Source: an uncultured Leuconostoc sp. (GTDB taxonomy: Bacteria; Bacillota; Bacilli; Lactobacillales; Lactobacillaceae). From it: a stretch of 16,979 nucleotides of DNA. The stretch covers positions 1-16,979 of the forward strand of contig USIU01000009.1 in NCBI GenBank assembly GCA_900554745.1, in the 5' to 3' direction. This document shows, piece after piece, positions 6,537-15,005 of this stretch. How positions within the stretch are numbered: the stretch's first letter is position 1; each line of letters starts with the position of its first letter. The translations under genes were made by a program, and so were the position numbers. A model generated the notes under the pieces. The model did not search any database, had not been told where the DNA came from, and was given only the letters and a program-made list of their open reading frames with translations.

Positions 6537-6973
6537 GATCGGGTATCCTCTAATTGATTAATTTGTTTGAGAAAGTGAATAATCGTGGCTTGTTGATCGG
6601 ACGTAAAAGTCGCAATAGTCGCGTCGATATCTTCATGTAAGGCTTGGTGAGATTGTTCATGCTGACGGGCTAGCTTGATGCCAGCTGGGGTCAAAGCATA
6701 ATTGACACTCCGTTTGTCGCTGGTATCTGGTGATGAAATCACGTAGCCGTGCGCAATTAAATTTTTAACCGCTTTGGTAATCGCTGGCTTGGATAGCTTC
6801 ATCTTTTGTGCCAGATTAGCATTGGTGGCATTTTCTTCTTGCAGCAGCATCAGCAGGTGTGCTTGGGTGGCGTTGATTTTTTGCGCTGTCGTCGTCTTGA
6901 TAAATTCAGAACGCGCGGCGTAGGTTTGGACAAAAGTATTGAGCTCATGAATAATGGTATTGGATTCAGACAT
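6533..6973 (-). CDS. MarR-family zinc-responsive repressor, AdcR/ZitR-like
   Basis: A 146-residue winged-helix regulator starting at ATG 6973 behind GAGGTG. The sequence TQAHLLMLLQEE, the recognition helix region SKPAITKAVKNLIAHGYV (61-78) and the wing SPDTSDKRSVNYALTPAG are close to streptococcal AdcR and lactococcal ZitR. Three of the four primary zinc ligands known for AdcR (His42, His108, His112) align with His39, His105 and His109 with identical spacing; Glu23 may take the place of AdcR Glu24. The second-site cysteine of AdcR is absent. Zinc-bound AdcR represses zinc uptake genes, and two matching boxes cover the promoter, so autoregulation is expected. It is translationally coupled to the binding protein, like the first two genes of zitRSQP, but the QP genes are missing. 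Confidence 0.87.
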   Translation of the reverse strand: MSESNTIIHELNTFVQTYAARSEFIKTTTAQKINATQAHLLMLLQEENATNANLAQKMKLSKPAITKAVKNLIAHGYVISSPDTSDKRSVNYALTPAGIKLARQHEQSHQALHEDIDATIATFTSDQQATIIHFLKQINQLEDTRS

Positions 6974-6984
6974 CTTGCACCTCG

Positions 6985-7016
6985 ATAGTTTACTAGTTAA
7001 TTAACCAGTAAACTAT
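6985..7016. promoter_or_regulatory. Paired AdcR/ZitR-type operator boxes
   Basis: A 32-bp near-perfect palindrome (one mismatched pair) centred at 7000/7001 is made of two abutting inverted copies of TTTACYRGTTAA (6989-7000 and 7012-7001 on the other strand). Each differs at one position from the AdcR/ZitR box TTAACYRGTTAA. It overlaps the -10 box and start site of the regulator promoter. Confidence 0.82.
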
Positions 7017-7040
7017 ACCAAGTAAACCACCCACTGTCAA
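7012..7040 (-). promoter_or_regulatory. Promoter of the zinc regulator-binding protein operon
   Basis: On the (-) strand, consensus TTGACA (7040-7035) and TATAGT (7017-7012) are 17 nt apart. The start site would fall within the operator palindrome, giving a leader of about 30 nt before ATG 6973. Confidence 0.87.
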
Positions 7041-7049
7041 GCAATAATA

Positions 7050-7120
7050 GCCCGGACAACAGCGACTTTGTTTTATGATAAAAATATCATTTATATCAAA
7101 GGGTAAAGCGTTGCTCGGGC
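7050..7120. repeat. 71-nt nested imperfect inverted repeat in the divergent intergenic region
   Basis: GCCCG (7050-7054) pairs with CGGGC (7116-7120); inside, CAAC/GTTG with GC/GC continue, then CTTTG (7066-7070) pairs with CAAAG (7097-7101), and a terminal hairpin ATGATA-AAAA-TATCAT (7075-7090) caps it. It lies just upstream of the zinc-regulator promoter and about 180 nt before oppD. No U-run follows on either strand, so it is not a normal terminator. It could be an RNA leader of opp, a protein-binding site or a small repetitive element. Between 7121 and 7261 I see only AT-rich sequence with no gene. Confidence 0.5.
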
Positions 7121-7261
7121 ATTCAAAACAATTTTATAAAGGCGTCTTTACTAAATTTATAAAATTTTATATCATTAAAACCTCACAAAACATTAGCGTT
7201 TTATAAGAAAAAGTTGTATGATTATTATCAACGTGACAATCAATCATTAAAATATGATGAT

Positions 7262-7267
7262 TATAAT
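7262..7267 (+). promoter_or_regulatory. Possible -10 box of the opp operon promoter
   Basis: TATAAT 31 nt before the oppD start. The correctly spaced -35 region is poor; a GTGACA at 7233-7238 is 23 nt away, which is too far. An ATCAT-N6-ATGAT repeat (7243-7258) lies directly upstream. Confidence 0.35.
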
Positions 7268-7297
7268 TTAATTGATGCTTGAGGAGAAAATGTCTAT

Positions 7298-8304
<1,007 letters not shown>

Positions 8305-8308
<4 letters not shown>

Positions 8309-9294
8309 GTGAGCTGGTCAAAGTTGAGCATTTAAAAGTTTACTATCCGATTCGCTCAGGTTTTTTTAATCGGGTAACGGGTAACATTAAGGCGGTAGAT
8401 GACGTCTCTTTTACGATTGAAGCTGGGAAAACCTATGGTTTGGTTGGCGAGTCTGGTTCGGGGAAGACAACCATTGGTAAGTCAATTGTGGGGTTAGAAA
8501 ATCCAACCAGTGGCAAGATTTTCTTTGATGGGCAAGATGTGACCACGATTAAGCAGAAAAAACATCTCCATTACAACAAGGATGTGCAAATGGTGTTCCA
8601 AGACAGTCAGTCCAGTCTTAATCCCCGTAAAACAATCGGTGAAATTATTGCAGAACCGTTAAGAAATTTTGGGGTGCCACAAACAATTGGCGCTGGGGCG
8701 AACGGTGAACGGCTCTTTACACAAGAAGCCATTGATGCACGCGTCTTAGAATTATTGGCCATTGTTGGCCTGCCAGAGCGGACGGTCACGCAGTATCCGT
8801 TCCAGTTTTCTGGTGGTCAGCGACAACGCATTGGGGTTGCGCGGGCCTTGGCAACCAATCCACGTTTGATTGTGGCTGATGAGCCCGTCTCAGCGTTAGA
8901 TCTGTCAGTACAGGCGCAAGTATTGAATTTCATGAAGAAAATCCAACGTGACTTTGGCATTAGTTTTTTGTTTATTTCCCATGATTTAGGCGTGGTGAAA
9001 TATATGACAGACTATATTGCGATTATGCACCAAGGCCGCTTTGTCGAAATGGGCACCACGGCTGATATTTTTGAGCACCCACAGCATATTTATACGAAAC
9101 GTTTGCTCTCAGCGATTCCAAGCTTGGATGTCAGCCAACGGGAGGCCAACCGCGCACGGCGTAAAGCGCTTGAAGCAGAGTTTGAGGAAAGCAAGTTGGA
9201 TTATTACCGCGAACAGGGGCAGTTATTGCGCGCCTTTGATTTGCAAGCGATTACCGATACCCACTTTGCTGCTGTGAAAAAGGAGGCACAATAA
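8305..9294 (+). CDS. oppF: Oligopeptide ABC transporter ATP-binding protein OppF
   Basis: A 329-residue second ATPase of the peptide importer. Motifs: Walker A GESGSGKTT (48-56), Q-loop MVFQDSQSSLNPR, signature FSGGQRQRIG, Walker B LIVADEP, VSALD and switch histidine in ISHDLGVV; then HIYTKRLLSAIPSLD, the OppF-type C-terminal mark. The last 60 residues are rich in charged residues and end in a helix. It is encoded between oppD (4-nt overlap) and oppB (2-nt gap), with an AGGAGG site near its end serving oppB. Order D-F-B-C-A is that of the lactococcal opp operon. Peptide uptake feeds amino-acid auxotrophic lactic acid bacteria. Confidence 0.95.
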
Positions 9295-9296
9295 AG

Positions 9297-10262
9297 ATGC
9301 TACAAACAATATTACGCCGTGTCTTGATTATGATTCCGCAGATGATTTTGGTGTCGATTTTGATTTTTATGTTGGCGCAATTGATGCCGGGAGATCCGTT
9401 TTATGGGAACTTAAACCCTAATTCTGATCCAGCGACAATTGAACGTCTGCGCCACGCAGCCGGGCTTGATTTACCGTGGTACGAACAATATATTCGTTGG
9501 GTCGATCATGTCTTGCATGGTGATTTAGGGACTTCTTATACGGTTAATAAAGGCTGGTCGGTCACGCGGTTGATTGGGCAACGCCTTTGGCCAACCTTGT
9601 CGATGGGTATTTTAGCGACAATTTTGACGTATTTCTTAGCGATTACGCAAGCGCTACTTGCTGCCCGTCATGAAAACAAACTGATTGATCGGGCGTTAAT
9701 TGTGTGGAACACATTGACATCAGCGGTGCCATCTTTTGTGTTCTATTTCATCATGATGATCTTGTTTGTGTATATCATTCCGATTTTCCCAAGTTCAGGG
9801 ACTGGTATTGATGACACCAAGAATTTTGCAGTGAACTTTTTCAGTAACTTACGTTATGCCTTTTTGCCTGGGTTCACGATTGCCCTCTTTAGTACGAACG
9901 GGGTATTCCAATACCTACGGTCTAATTTGTTAGATCAGCAAGCCCAAGATTATGTGCGAACAGCACGTGCCAAAGGGGTGCAAATTAAAGATGTTTTCCG
10001 CAAGCATATTTTAAGAAATGCCTTTTTACCAATTGCTTCCGGCATTGGTTATGCCATTACGGGTGTGTTGGCCGGCGCAATGTTTGCGGAAACGGTCTTT
10101 GGTTATCCGGGAATCGGGGCCTTATTCGTGCAAGCGTTGAGTGGGCGTGATTATACGGTAATTACCGCATTGATGTTGCTCCAAGGCTTCTTAGCGCTCT
10201 TAGGTGGGCTGCTATCGGATATCATTTCTGCCTGGGTTGATCCGCGAATTCGTGTGAAATAA
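9297..10262 (+). CDS. oppB: Oligopeptide ABC transporter permease OppB
   Basis: A 321-residue integral membrane protein. The N-terminus (RRVLIMIPQMILVSILIFMLAQ begins the first membrane helix, split here as RRVLIMIP and ILVSILIF) precedes the typical PGDPF region. About six segments follow. The EAA loop that contacts the ATPases is clear: YVRTARAKGVQIKDVFRKH followed by NAFLP. The C-terminus DIISAWVDPRIRVK is standard for OppB/DppB. Ribosome site AAAGGAGG at 9279-9286. OppB and OppC form the translocation channel. Confidence 0.95.
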   Translation: MLQTILRRVLIMIPQMILVSILIFMLAQLMPGDPFYGNLNPNSDPATIERLRHAAGLDLPWYEQYIRWVDHVLHGDLGTSYTVNKGWSVTRLIGQRLWPTLSMGILATILTYFLAITQALLAARHENKLIDRALIVWNTLTSAVPSFVFYFIMMILFVYIIPIFPSSGTGIDDTKNFAVNFFSNLRYAFLPGFTIALFSTNGVFQYLRSNLLDQQAQDYVRTARAKGVQIKDVFRKHILRNAFLPIASGIGYAITGVLAGAMFAETVFGYPGIGALFVQALSGRDYTVITALMLLQGFLALLGGLLSDIISAWVDPRIRVK

Positions 10263-10271
10263 GGAGGGGCT

Positions 10272-11159
10272 ATGACAACGAAAAAAAGTCGATTTGGCGC
10301 AAAATTTTTCAAAAATTTTTGGCGTGAATTAGAACGTGATGGGCTAGGTTTGACAGCCTTGATTTTACTCATTGTGTTATTCTTATTTATTTTTATCGGG
10401 CAATTTTTTGTGCCGAGTGATATTGGCACGATGAGTAGCATTTTAAATGCGAACTTGCCACCGTTAACGAACGGGCATATTCTCGGGACTACGGATTCTG
10501 GGGCTGATTTCATTTTGACACTCATTGCCTCAGCAAAGAATTCCATTATTATTGGGTTCGGGGTGGCGACATTGATCTCCCTGATTTCAATTGTTTTTGG
10601 GATGATGATTGGTTATTTTGGCGGTTGGGTCGATTGGATCTCAATGCGTGTGATTGATTTTTGGCTGATTATGCCGTTAATTATGGTGCTGGCTATCATC
10701 TTTGCTACGGCTAAAGGGGTGTCGATTTGGCGTTTGATTCTGATTTTGTCCGTGATTAGTTGGCCGGCCAACGTGCGTTTGGTGCGCACGTTAACATTAT
10801 CGGAAGTCAATCGTGATTACGTTGAGGCAGCTAAAATTTCTGGGACGCCGTGGTATAAAATTTTATTTTCAGGTATTTTGCCCAATATTTCATCAACCAT
10901 TATTTCAGATTATGCCCTCACACTGGCGGGATCAATCGGGATTGAAACAGGGTTGACATTCTTGGGCTTTGGTTTGAAGCAAGGGACCAGTTCGCTCGGG
11001 TCGATGTTGATGGTACTAAATGGTTCGGCCTCAACAATCTATGTCCGGTGGTGGTTGTGGGTGCCGGTCACGTTGATTCTAATTATACTCACATTTGGAT
11101 TTGTGGTTTTGGGTCAAGTTGCCCGTCGGGCAATCGATCAAAGACAAGCGTTGAATTAA
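10272..11159 (+). CDS. oppC: Oligopeptide ABC transporter permease OppC
   Basis: A 295-residue membrane protein starting at ATG 10272 behind AAGGAGGGG. A basic N-terminal stretch is followed by a first helix (LGLTALILLIVLFLFIFIG) and an extracellular loop that carries HILGTTDSGADF, the family mark HxLGTDxxGRD in altered form. The EAA loop reads YVEAAKISGTPWYKILFSG, then ILPN. The C-terminus is the usual VVLGQVARRAIDQR. It completes the channel with OppB. No terminator separates it from oppA, but oppA has its own promoter in the gap. Confidence 0.95.
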   Translation: MTTKKSRFGAKFFKNFWRELERDGLGLTALILLIVLFLFIFIGQFFVPSDIGTMSSILNANLPPLTNGHILGTTDSGADFILTLIASAKNSIIIGFGVATLISLISIVFGMMIGYFGGWVDWISMRVIDFWLIMPLIMVLAIIFATAKGVSIWRLILILSVISWPANVRLVRTLTLSEVNRDYVEAAKISGTPWYKILFSGILPNISSTIISDYALTLAGSIGIETGLTFLGFGLKQGTSSLGSMLMVLNGSASTIYVRWWLWVPVTLILIILTFGFVVLGQVARRAIDQRQALN

Positions 11160-11179
11160 AATTAAATTAAAATAAAGTG

Positions 11180-11207
11180 TTGACAATATAAAAAACAGTG
11201 CTATATT
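11180..11207 (+). promoter_or_regulatory. Separate promoter of oppA
   Basis: TTGACA (11180-11185) and TATATT (11202-11207) are 16 nt apart, in an AT-rich gap of 109 nt between oppC and oppA. A private promoter would give more binding protein than transporter, as is usual for binding-protein-dependent systems. Confidence 0.75.
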
Positions 11208-11268
11208 TATAATAATTGTGACACAAAACATCTTGTTAACGGTCTAAAAAATGAATGAGGAGAGAGAT

Positions 11269-13125
11269 ATGGTAAGTACAGGAAAAAAAGTCGCCTTTGG
11301 TGTCGGTGGTTTAGTCGTTGTGGCAGGCGCTGGCTTTGCAATTCTAGCCAGCCAGTCTAGTCAAAGCGCAACAACGGCGAAAGCTGTCAGTGTTGGGTCG
11401 TTTAAAGGGGATTATAAGAACCCAAAGTCACCGATTAAGGGTGGTAATATCTCAGTCACGGTACCAGGAACTGCGGCAGATCCAGTCAGTTTCTCAGGCT
11501 ATTCAGAATTTGTACAATGGTCATCGGTACAACAAGAACTTGGGCCTACTGGTGGGAACTCGCTTTTCTATACTGACAAGCATGGTAAAATCATCAACGG
11601 TGGGCCAGCTGACTATAAGGTTGATAAGGACAATAAGACCGTCACAATCACACTGCGTGATAACTTGAAGTGGTCTGATGGCAAGCCAGTAACTGCTCAA
11701 GATGTGTTGTTCTCCCTTGAAACCTTAGCCACCAATGATGTGGCTGCCGGTAACTTTACCAATTCTTATTTGAGCATTAAAGGGTTGGCTGATTATCAAA
11801 ATGGTAAGGCAAAAGACATTTCCGGGGTTAAACTCAATGATGGTGCAGATGGTAAAAAGCTGACGGTGAGTTACACGACCTTGCCAGCTGCGGCTGACTG
11901 GGGTGATGGTGTCCCATCCTACGCGATGCCATATCATGATTTGAAAAACGTGGCGTCAAAAGACTTAGCTACTTCCGAAAAAGTAACGAAGAACCCACTA
12001 TCATTTGGACCGTTTAAAGTGGCTTCCGTGTCAACGGATTCAACGGTTAAATATGTCCGTAACAGTGAATATTGGGGTAAGCCAGCCCGACTTGATTCAA
12101 TTAATTTCTACGTGAACCAAGATAAGTCTAAGTTGGAAAACGATCTTGCGAAGCAGAAATTTGATATTGTGACAGGTGTGCCAACCTCACTTTGGAAGAA
12201 TGGGGATCAACCACAATTGTCTAAATATGACAATGCGAAGGGGTATGCCGCCACTGGAAAGTATGCTTCCGGTTATTGGGAACTTTACTTTAATCTAGGC
12301 CATTTTGACAAGAAGGACAGTACTAATGTCCAAGATCGTCAAACACCATTGCAAGATGCTAATGTGCGTAAAGCGGTTGGTTATGCAATGAACGTCGGGG
12401 ATGTAACAAAGAAGTATAGTAATGGCTTTTTCCAACCAGCTAAGACCATTATGTCTAAAGATCCGGCGAAGGAAGAATTCTATAATAATGCAATCAAGAG
12501 CTACCACGACAAGTCTGGTGGTGATCCTAAGAAGGCTGGTGAATATCTGGAAAAGGCTGGCTACAAGAAGGGGTCTGACGGCTACTACGCTAAGGACGGT
12601 AAGCGTTTGACGTTGACTTACTTGGCGCGTTCGGGTAGCACGACGGCTGAAGCTGAAACAAAGGCCTACATTGCCGCTTGGAAGGCCGCTGGTATTGACG
12701 TGAAGTTGTATCAAGACAAGTTGGTTGATTCGGCCACTTGGCAATCAATTATCCTAGCAGGGAACAACAATGATTGGGACTTGACGGATGGCGGTTGGTC
12801 AGAAGGTACGGTGCCAACATTTGACCAACTTTGGGCTAAGACAGCCCAATATAACTTTGGTCACGTTGTCTCAGATGCTTTGACCAAGAACTTGACGGAA
12901 ACACAAGACTCAAAGTCAGCTGCGGAATTGGCTAAGAACATCAAGGCCTTCCAAAAGTTGGTGGTTGAAGATCAAGCCTACACGATCCCAACAACTGTCA
13001 GCATCGCTGCACAATTTGTAAATGGTCGTGTGACGGGTTGGACAACCGCATCAACGAATGATTTGTATGCCCAACTTGGTGTTTCTCAAGATAAGCCAGT
13101 GACATCTGGTAATCCAAGAAAATAA
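11269..13125 (+). CDS. oppA: Oligopeptide-binding protein OppA (no lipobox)
   Basis: A 618-residue family-5 extracellular solute-binding protein. ATG 11269 is chosen because the GAGGAGAG site precedes it by about 6 nt; the in-frame ATG at 11251 overlaps that site. Residues 5-30 are a basic then hydrophobic segment (GKKVAFGVGG to AILAS), but the lipobox cysteine is absent and the protein has no cysteine at all, unlike lactococcal OppA. Family marks follow: WSDGKPVTAQDVLFSLE, NPLSFGPFKV, NSEYWGKPA and the peptide-pocket region DLTDGGWSEG. It delivers oligopeptides to OppBCDF. Codons are those of a highly expressed gene. How it stays at the cell surface, by uncleaved helix or otherwise, is not clear. 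Confidence 0.95.
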   Translation: MVSTGKKVAFGVGGLVVVAGAGFAILASQSSQSATTAKAVSVGSFKGDYKNPKSPIKGGNISVTVPGTAADPVSFSGYSEFVQWSSVQQELGPTGGNSLFYTDKHGKIINGGPADYKVDKDNKTVTITLRDNLKWSDGKPVTAQDVLFSLETLATNDVAAGNFTNSYLSIKGLADYQNGKAKDISGVKLNDGADGKKLTVSYTTLPAAADWGDGVPSYAMPYHDLKNVASKDLATSEKVTKNPLSFGPFKVASVSTDSTVKYVRNSEYWGKPARLDSINFYVNQDKSKLENDLAKQKFDIVTGVPTSLWKNGDQPQLSKYDNAKGYAATGKYASGYWELYFNLGHFDKKDSTNVQDRQTPLQDANVRKAVGYAMNVGDVTKKYSNGFFQPAKTIMSKDPAKEEFYNNAIKSYHDKSGGDPKKAGEYLEKAGYKKGSDGYYAKDGKRLTLTYLARSGSTTAEAETKAYIAAWKAAGIDVKLYQDKLVDSATWQSIILAGNNNDWDLTDGGWSEGTVPTFDQLWAKTAQYNFGHVVSDALTKNLTETQDSKSAAELAKNIKAFQKLVVEDQAYTIPTTVSIAAQFVNGRVTGWTTASTNDLYAQLGVSQDKPVTSGNPRK

Positions 13126-13135
13126 CTTTGTGATC

Positions 13136-13196
13136 GTGCAACGGAAGTCTGAGTAGCAGTATCCTCCCAATACCATGTCTCAATAGTTCGTTGCAC
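13136..13196 (+). ncRNA. Structured oppA 3' region with nested stems and CCTCCC loop; possible 3'UTR-derived sRNA
   Basis: Between the oppA stop and its terminator lie nested inverted repeats: GTGCAACG (13136-13143) with CGTTGCAC (13189-13196), TGAG/CTCA (13150-13153, 13179-13182) and GTAT/ATAC (13159-13162, 13170-13173), which present the 7-nt loop CCTCCCA. That loop is complementary to GGGAGG-type ribosome sites. It may be a stabilising 3' structure or part of a small RNA released from the oppA mRNA. No separate promoter is seen. Speculative as an sRNA; the pairing is plain in the sequence. Confidence 0.35.
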
Positions 13197-13199
13197 TAT

Positions 13200-13242
13200 A
13201 AAACCCGATGTGATCAGTTGACCACTGATCACATCGGGTTTT
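13200..13242 (+). terminator. Rho-independent terminator of oppA
   Basis: A perfect 19-bp stem (13200-13218 with 13224-13242, loop TGACC), A-run on the left and TTTTGCTTTT on the right. Confidence 0.9.
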
Positions 13243-13271
13243 GCTTTTGGATCATAATAGCATGATAGACA

Positions 13272-13304
13272 AAAAAGGTTGACGCAGTTGCGTCAACCTT
13301 TTTA
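13272..13304. terminator. Terminator of zwf (bidirectional form)
   Basis: A stem of 14-15 bp, AAAAAGGTTGACGC (13272-13285) with GCGTCAACCTTTTT (13290-13303), 16 nt past the zwf stop. The A and T flanks allow termination of the (-) zwf transcript and of any (+) read-through from oppA. Confidence 0.9.
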
Positions 13305-13319
13305 GATGTGAATTAACTT

Positions 13320-14780
13320 TTAGCCCTTAAAGACCCAAGCATCACCGTTATTTGCCAACAACTTGTCAGCAGCGGCTGGTCCCATTGAACCAGACTTGTA
13401 AGTTTCAAGTGGTGCCTTATCAGCAGCGTAAACAGCTGAAATCGCATCAACGAACTTCCAAGCAATCGCAACACCGTTCCAGTCGGCGAAGTTTGAACCA
13501 TCACCGTTCATCGTGTCATGAATCATACGTTCGTATGGTTCAGGTGTGTTAAGCTTGTCTTCTTCTGATACTTGCCAATCCAGACCAATCAGACGTGTGT
13601 TAAAGTCGTCTTCAACAGACTTTGAGTTGATCTTGAATTCGATACCACCTGTTGGATCAACCAAAATTGACAAGATCGCTTCTTGCGCTTCTTGTGCTGC
13701 ACCGAATTGGAATGTACCAGCTTTGAAGACGATATCAATACGTGTTTGCTTAGCAGCTAGGCGCTTACCTGAACGCACGTAGAATGGCACACCTTCCCAA
13801 CGTGGCAAATCAAATTGCAATTCACCAGCGATGTACGTGTTGTTCTTTGAGTCGGCTGGCACGTCCATTTCTTCAAGGTATGGCTTGAATTCAGCAGAAT
13901 CACCACCTGCATATTGGCCACGCACAAAGTACTTGTTCACTTCTTCTTCGTTGTAAATCTTCAAAGCGTTGAAGGCAGCGTTCTTAGCGGCACGGATGTC
14001 CTTGTCAGTGAATGAATCAGGCTTTTCCATGGCCAACCAACCAACGATTTGCATCGTGTGGTTTTGGATCATGTCAAGCAAAGCACCGGCGGTGTCGTAG
14101 TAACCGGCACGTTCTTCAACACCCAAGACTTCTGACAATGTCACTTGTACGTTCTTGATGTAGTCCTTATTCCAGGCTGCATCAAAGATTGGGTTACCAA
14201 AACGCAAAGCCGCAATATTTTGGACCATTTCCTTACCAAGGTAGTGGTCAATACGGAACAATTGGTCATCATCAAAGGCGTTTTCCAACTCACTTTGCAA
14301 CTTTTCAGCTGTTTCGTATGATGTCCCAAATGGCTTTTCAATCATCAAACGGTTATAACCAGTTGTGGCCAACAAACCTTCTGACTTCAAATACTTTGCA
14401 ATTGTGCCAAAGAAACGTGGGGCAACAGACATATAGAAGATACGGTTACCTTCAATACCAAACTTGTCAGAAGCTTCTTCGATTGCTGACTTCAAAACGT
14501 CGTATGACGCCGCATCCGTGACGTCATGGGCACGATATGAGAAGTGTTCGATGAAGGCTTCGGCTTGGGCCTTGTCTTCTGCCGCATCAGCGATTGAGTC
14601 GCGCACCAGTTGCTTGAATTCATCGTCAGTTAAGTCTTGACGGGCTGTTCCAACAATGGCAAAGTGTTCTTGCAAATAACCCTTCTTGAAGAGGTTAAAA
14701 ACTGATGGGTAAAGCTTACGCTTTGCCAAATCACCAGTAGCACCGAAAAATGTGACTAACGTCTTGAGTTCTGAAACCAT
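13320..14780 (-). CDS. zwf: Glucose-6-phosphate 1-dehydrogenase
   Basis: A 486-residue cytosolic enzyme that oxidises glucose 6-phosphate to 6-phosphogluconolactone with reduction of NAD(P)+, the entry step of the oxidative pentose phosphate and phosphoketolase routes. Motifs: nucleotide-binding GATGDLAKRKL (13-23), EKPFG (148-152) and the active-site RIDHYLGK (176-183) with the catalytic histidine, followed by a standard C-terminal domain. Length equals the family norm of about 490. The start at 14780 is chosen because AAGGGGA precedes it and the next residues match the family; 13 further residues open upstream lack a site. It is monocistronic, bounded by terminators on both sides. Codon choice is that of a highly expressed gene, fitting a heterofermentative lactic acid bacterium. 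Confidence 0.97.
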   Translation of the reverse strand: MVSELKTLVTFFGATGDLAKRKLYPSVFNLFKKGYLQEHFAIVGTARQDLTDDEFKQLVRDSIADAAEDKAQAEAFIEHFSYRAHDVTDAASYDVLKSAIEEASDKFGIEGNRIFYMSVAPRFFGTIAKYLKSEGLLATTGYNRLMIEKPFGTSYETAEKLQSELENAFDDDQLFRIDHYLGKEMVQNIAALRFGNPIFDAAWNKDYIKNVQVTLSEVLGVEERAGYYDTAGALLDMIQNHTMQIVGWLAMEKPDSFTDKDIRAAKNAAFNALKIYNEEEVNKYFVRGQYAGGDSAEFKPYLEEMDVPADSKNNTYIAGELQFDLPRWEGVPFYVRSGKRLAAKQTRIDIVFKAGTFQFGAAQEAQEAILSILVDPTGGIEFKINSKSVEDDFNTRLIGLDWQVSEEDKLNTPEPYERMIHDTMNGDGSNFADWNGVAIAWKFVDAISAVYAADKAPLETYKSGSMGPAAADKLLANNGDAWVFKG

Positions 14781-14817
14781 GATGTTCCCCTTAATATTAT
14801 AATTAAATTCATCTACC

Positions 14818-14823
14818 ATTATA
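14818..14823 (-). promoter_or_regulatory. -10 box of the zwf promoter
   Basis: Consensus TATAAT on the (-) strand, 38 nt before the zwf start. The -35 position (GTACTT) is a poor match, so an activator may be involved or the box may be fortuitous. Confidence 0.5.
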
Positions 14824-14866
14824 ACGCAAAATGGGGTGAAAAGTACCTATTTCACAAACAGATTCA

Positions 14867-14903
14867 CAACCAAATGTAGCCGTTGAGTGGTTGCATTTGG
14901 TTG
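14867..14903. repeat. Perfect 10-bp inverted repeat upstream of zwf
   Basis: CAACCAAATG (14867-14876) and CATTTGGTTG (14894-14903) flank a 17-nt spacer, about 45 bp upstream of the zwf -10 box. The remaining sequence to 14958 holds a smaller nested repeat (GACCG...CGGTC around GCCAAATTGGC) and no gene. It could be a regulator site for zwf or part of a hairpin. The outer part resembles the arms of the repeat at 661-706 but lacks its GTACTA core. Confidence 0.45.
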
Positions 14904-14958
14904 ATATGTGGCGCAATCAGGGGGATCTGACCGGCCAAATTGGCTTAGTTCGGTCGCG

Positions 14959-15002
14959 CTACAACAAAAACGCTGCTGGTAAGAGCAGCGTTTTTGTTGT
15001 AG
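14959..15002. terminator. Terminator of the alpha/beta-hydrolase operon
   Basis: A perfect 19-bp stem (14959-14977 with 14984-15002, loop GGTAAG) with core CGCTGCT and internal A5/T5 tracts, starting 3 nt after the stop codon of the last hydrolase gene on the (-) strand. Confidence 0.85.
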
Positions 15003-15005
15003 GTT

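Noticed and set aside
7154..7168. CodY box upstream of opp
   Set aside because: The AT-rich stretch has about five mismatches to AATTTTCWGAAAATT, no better than expected in such DNA.
14867..14903. Second operator for the GntR/YtrA-type protein near zwf
   Set aside because: The outer arms resemble those at 661-706, but the GTACTA/TAGTAC core is missing and the spacing differs.
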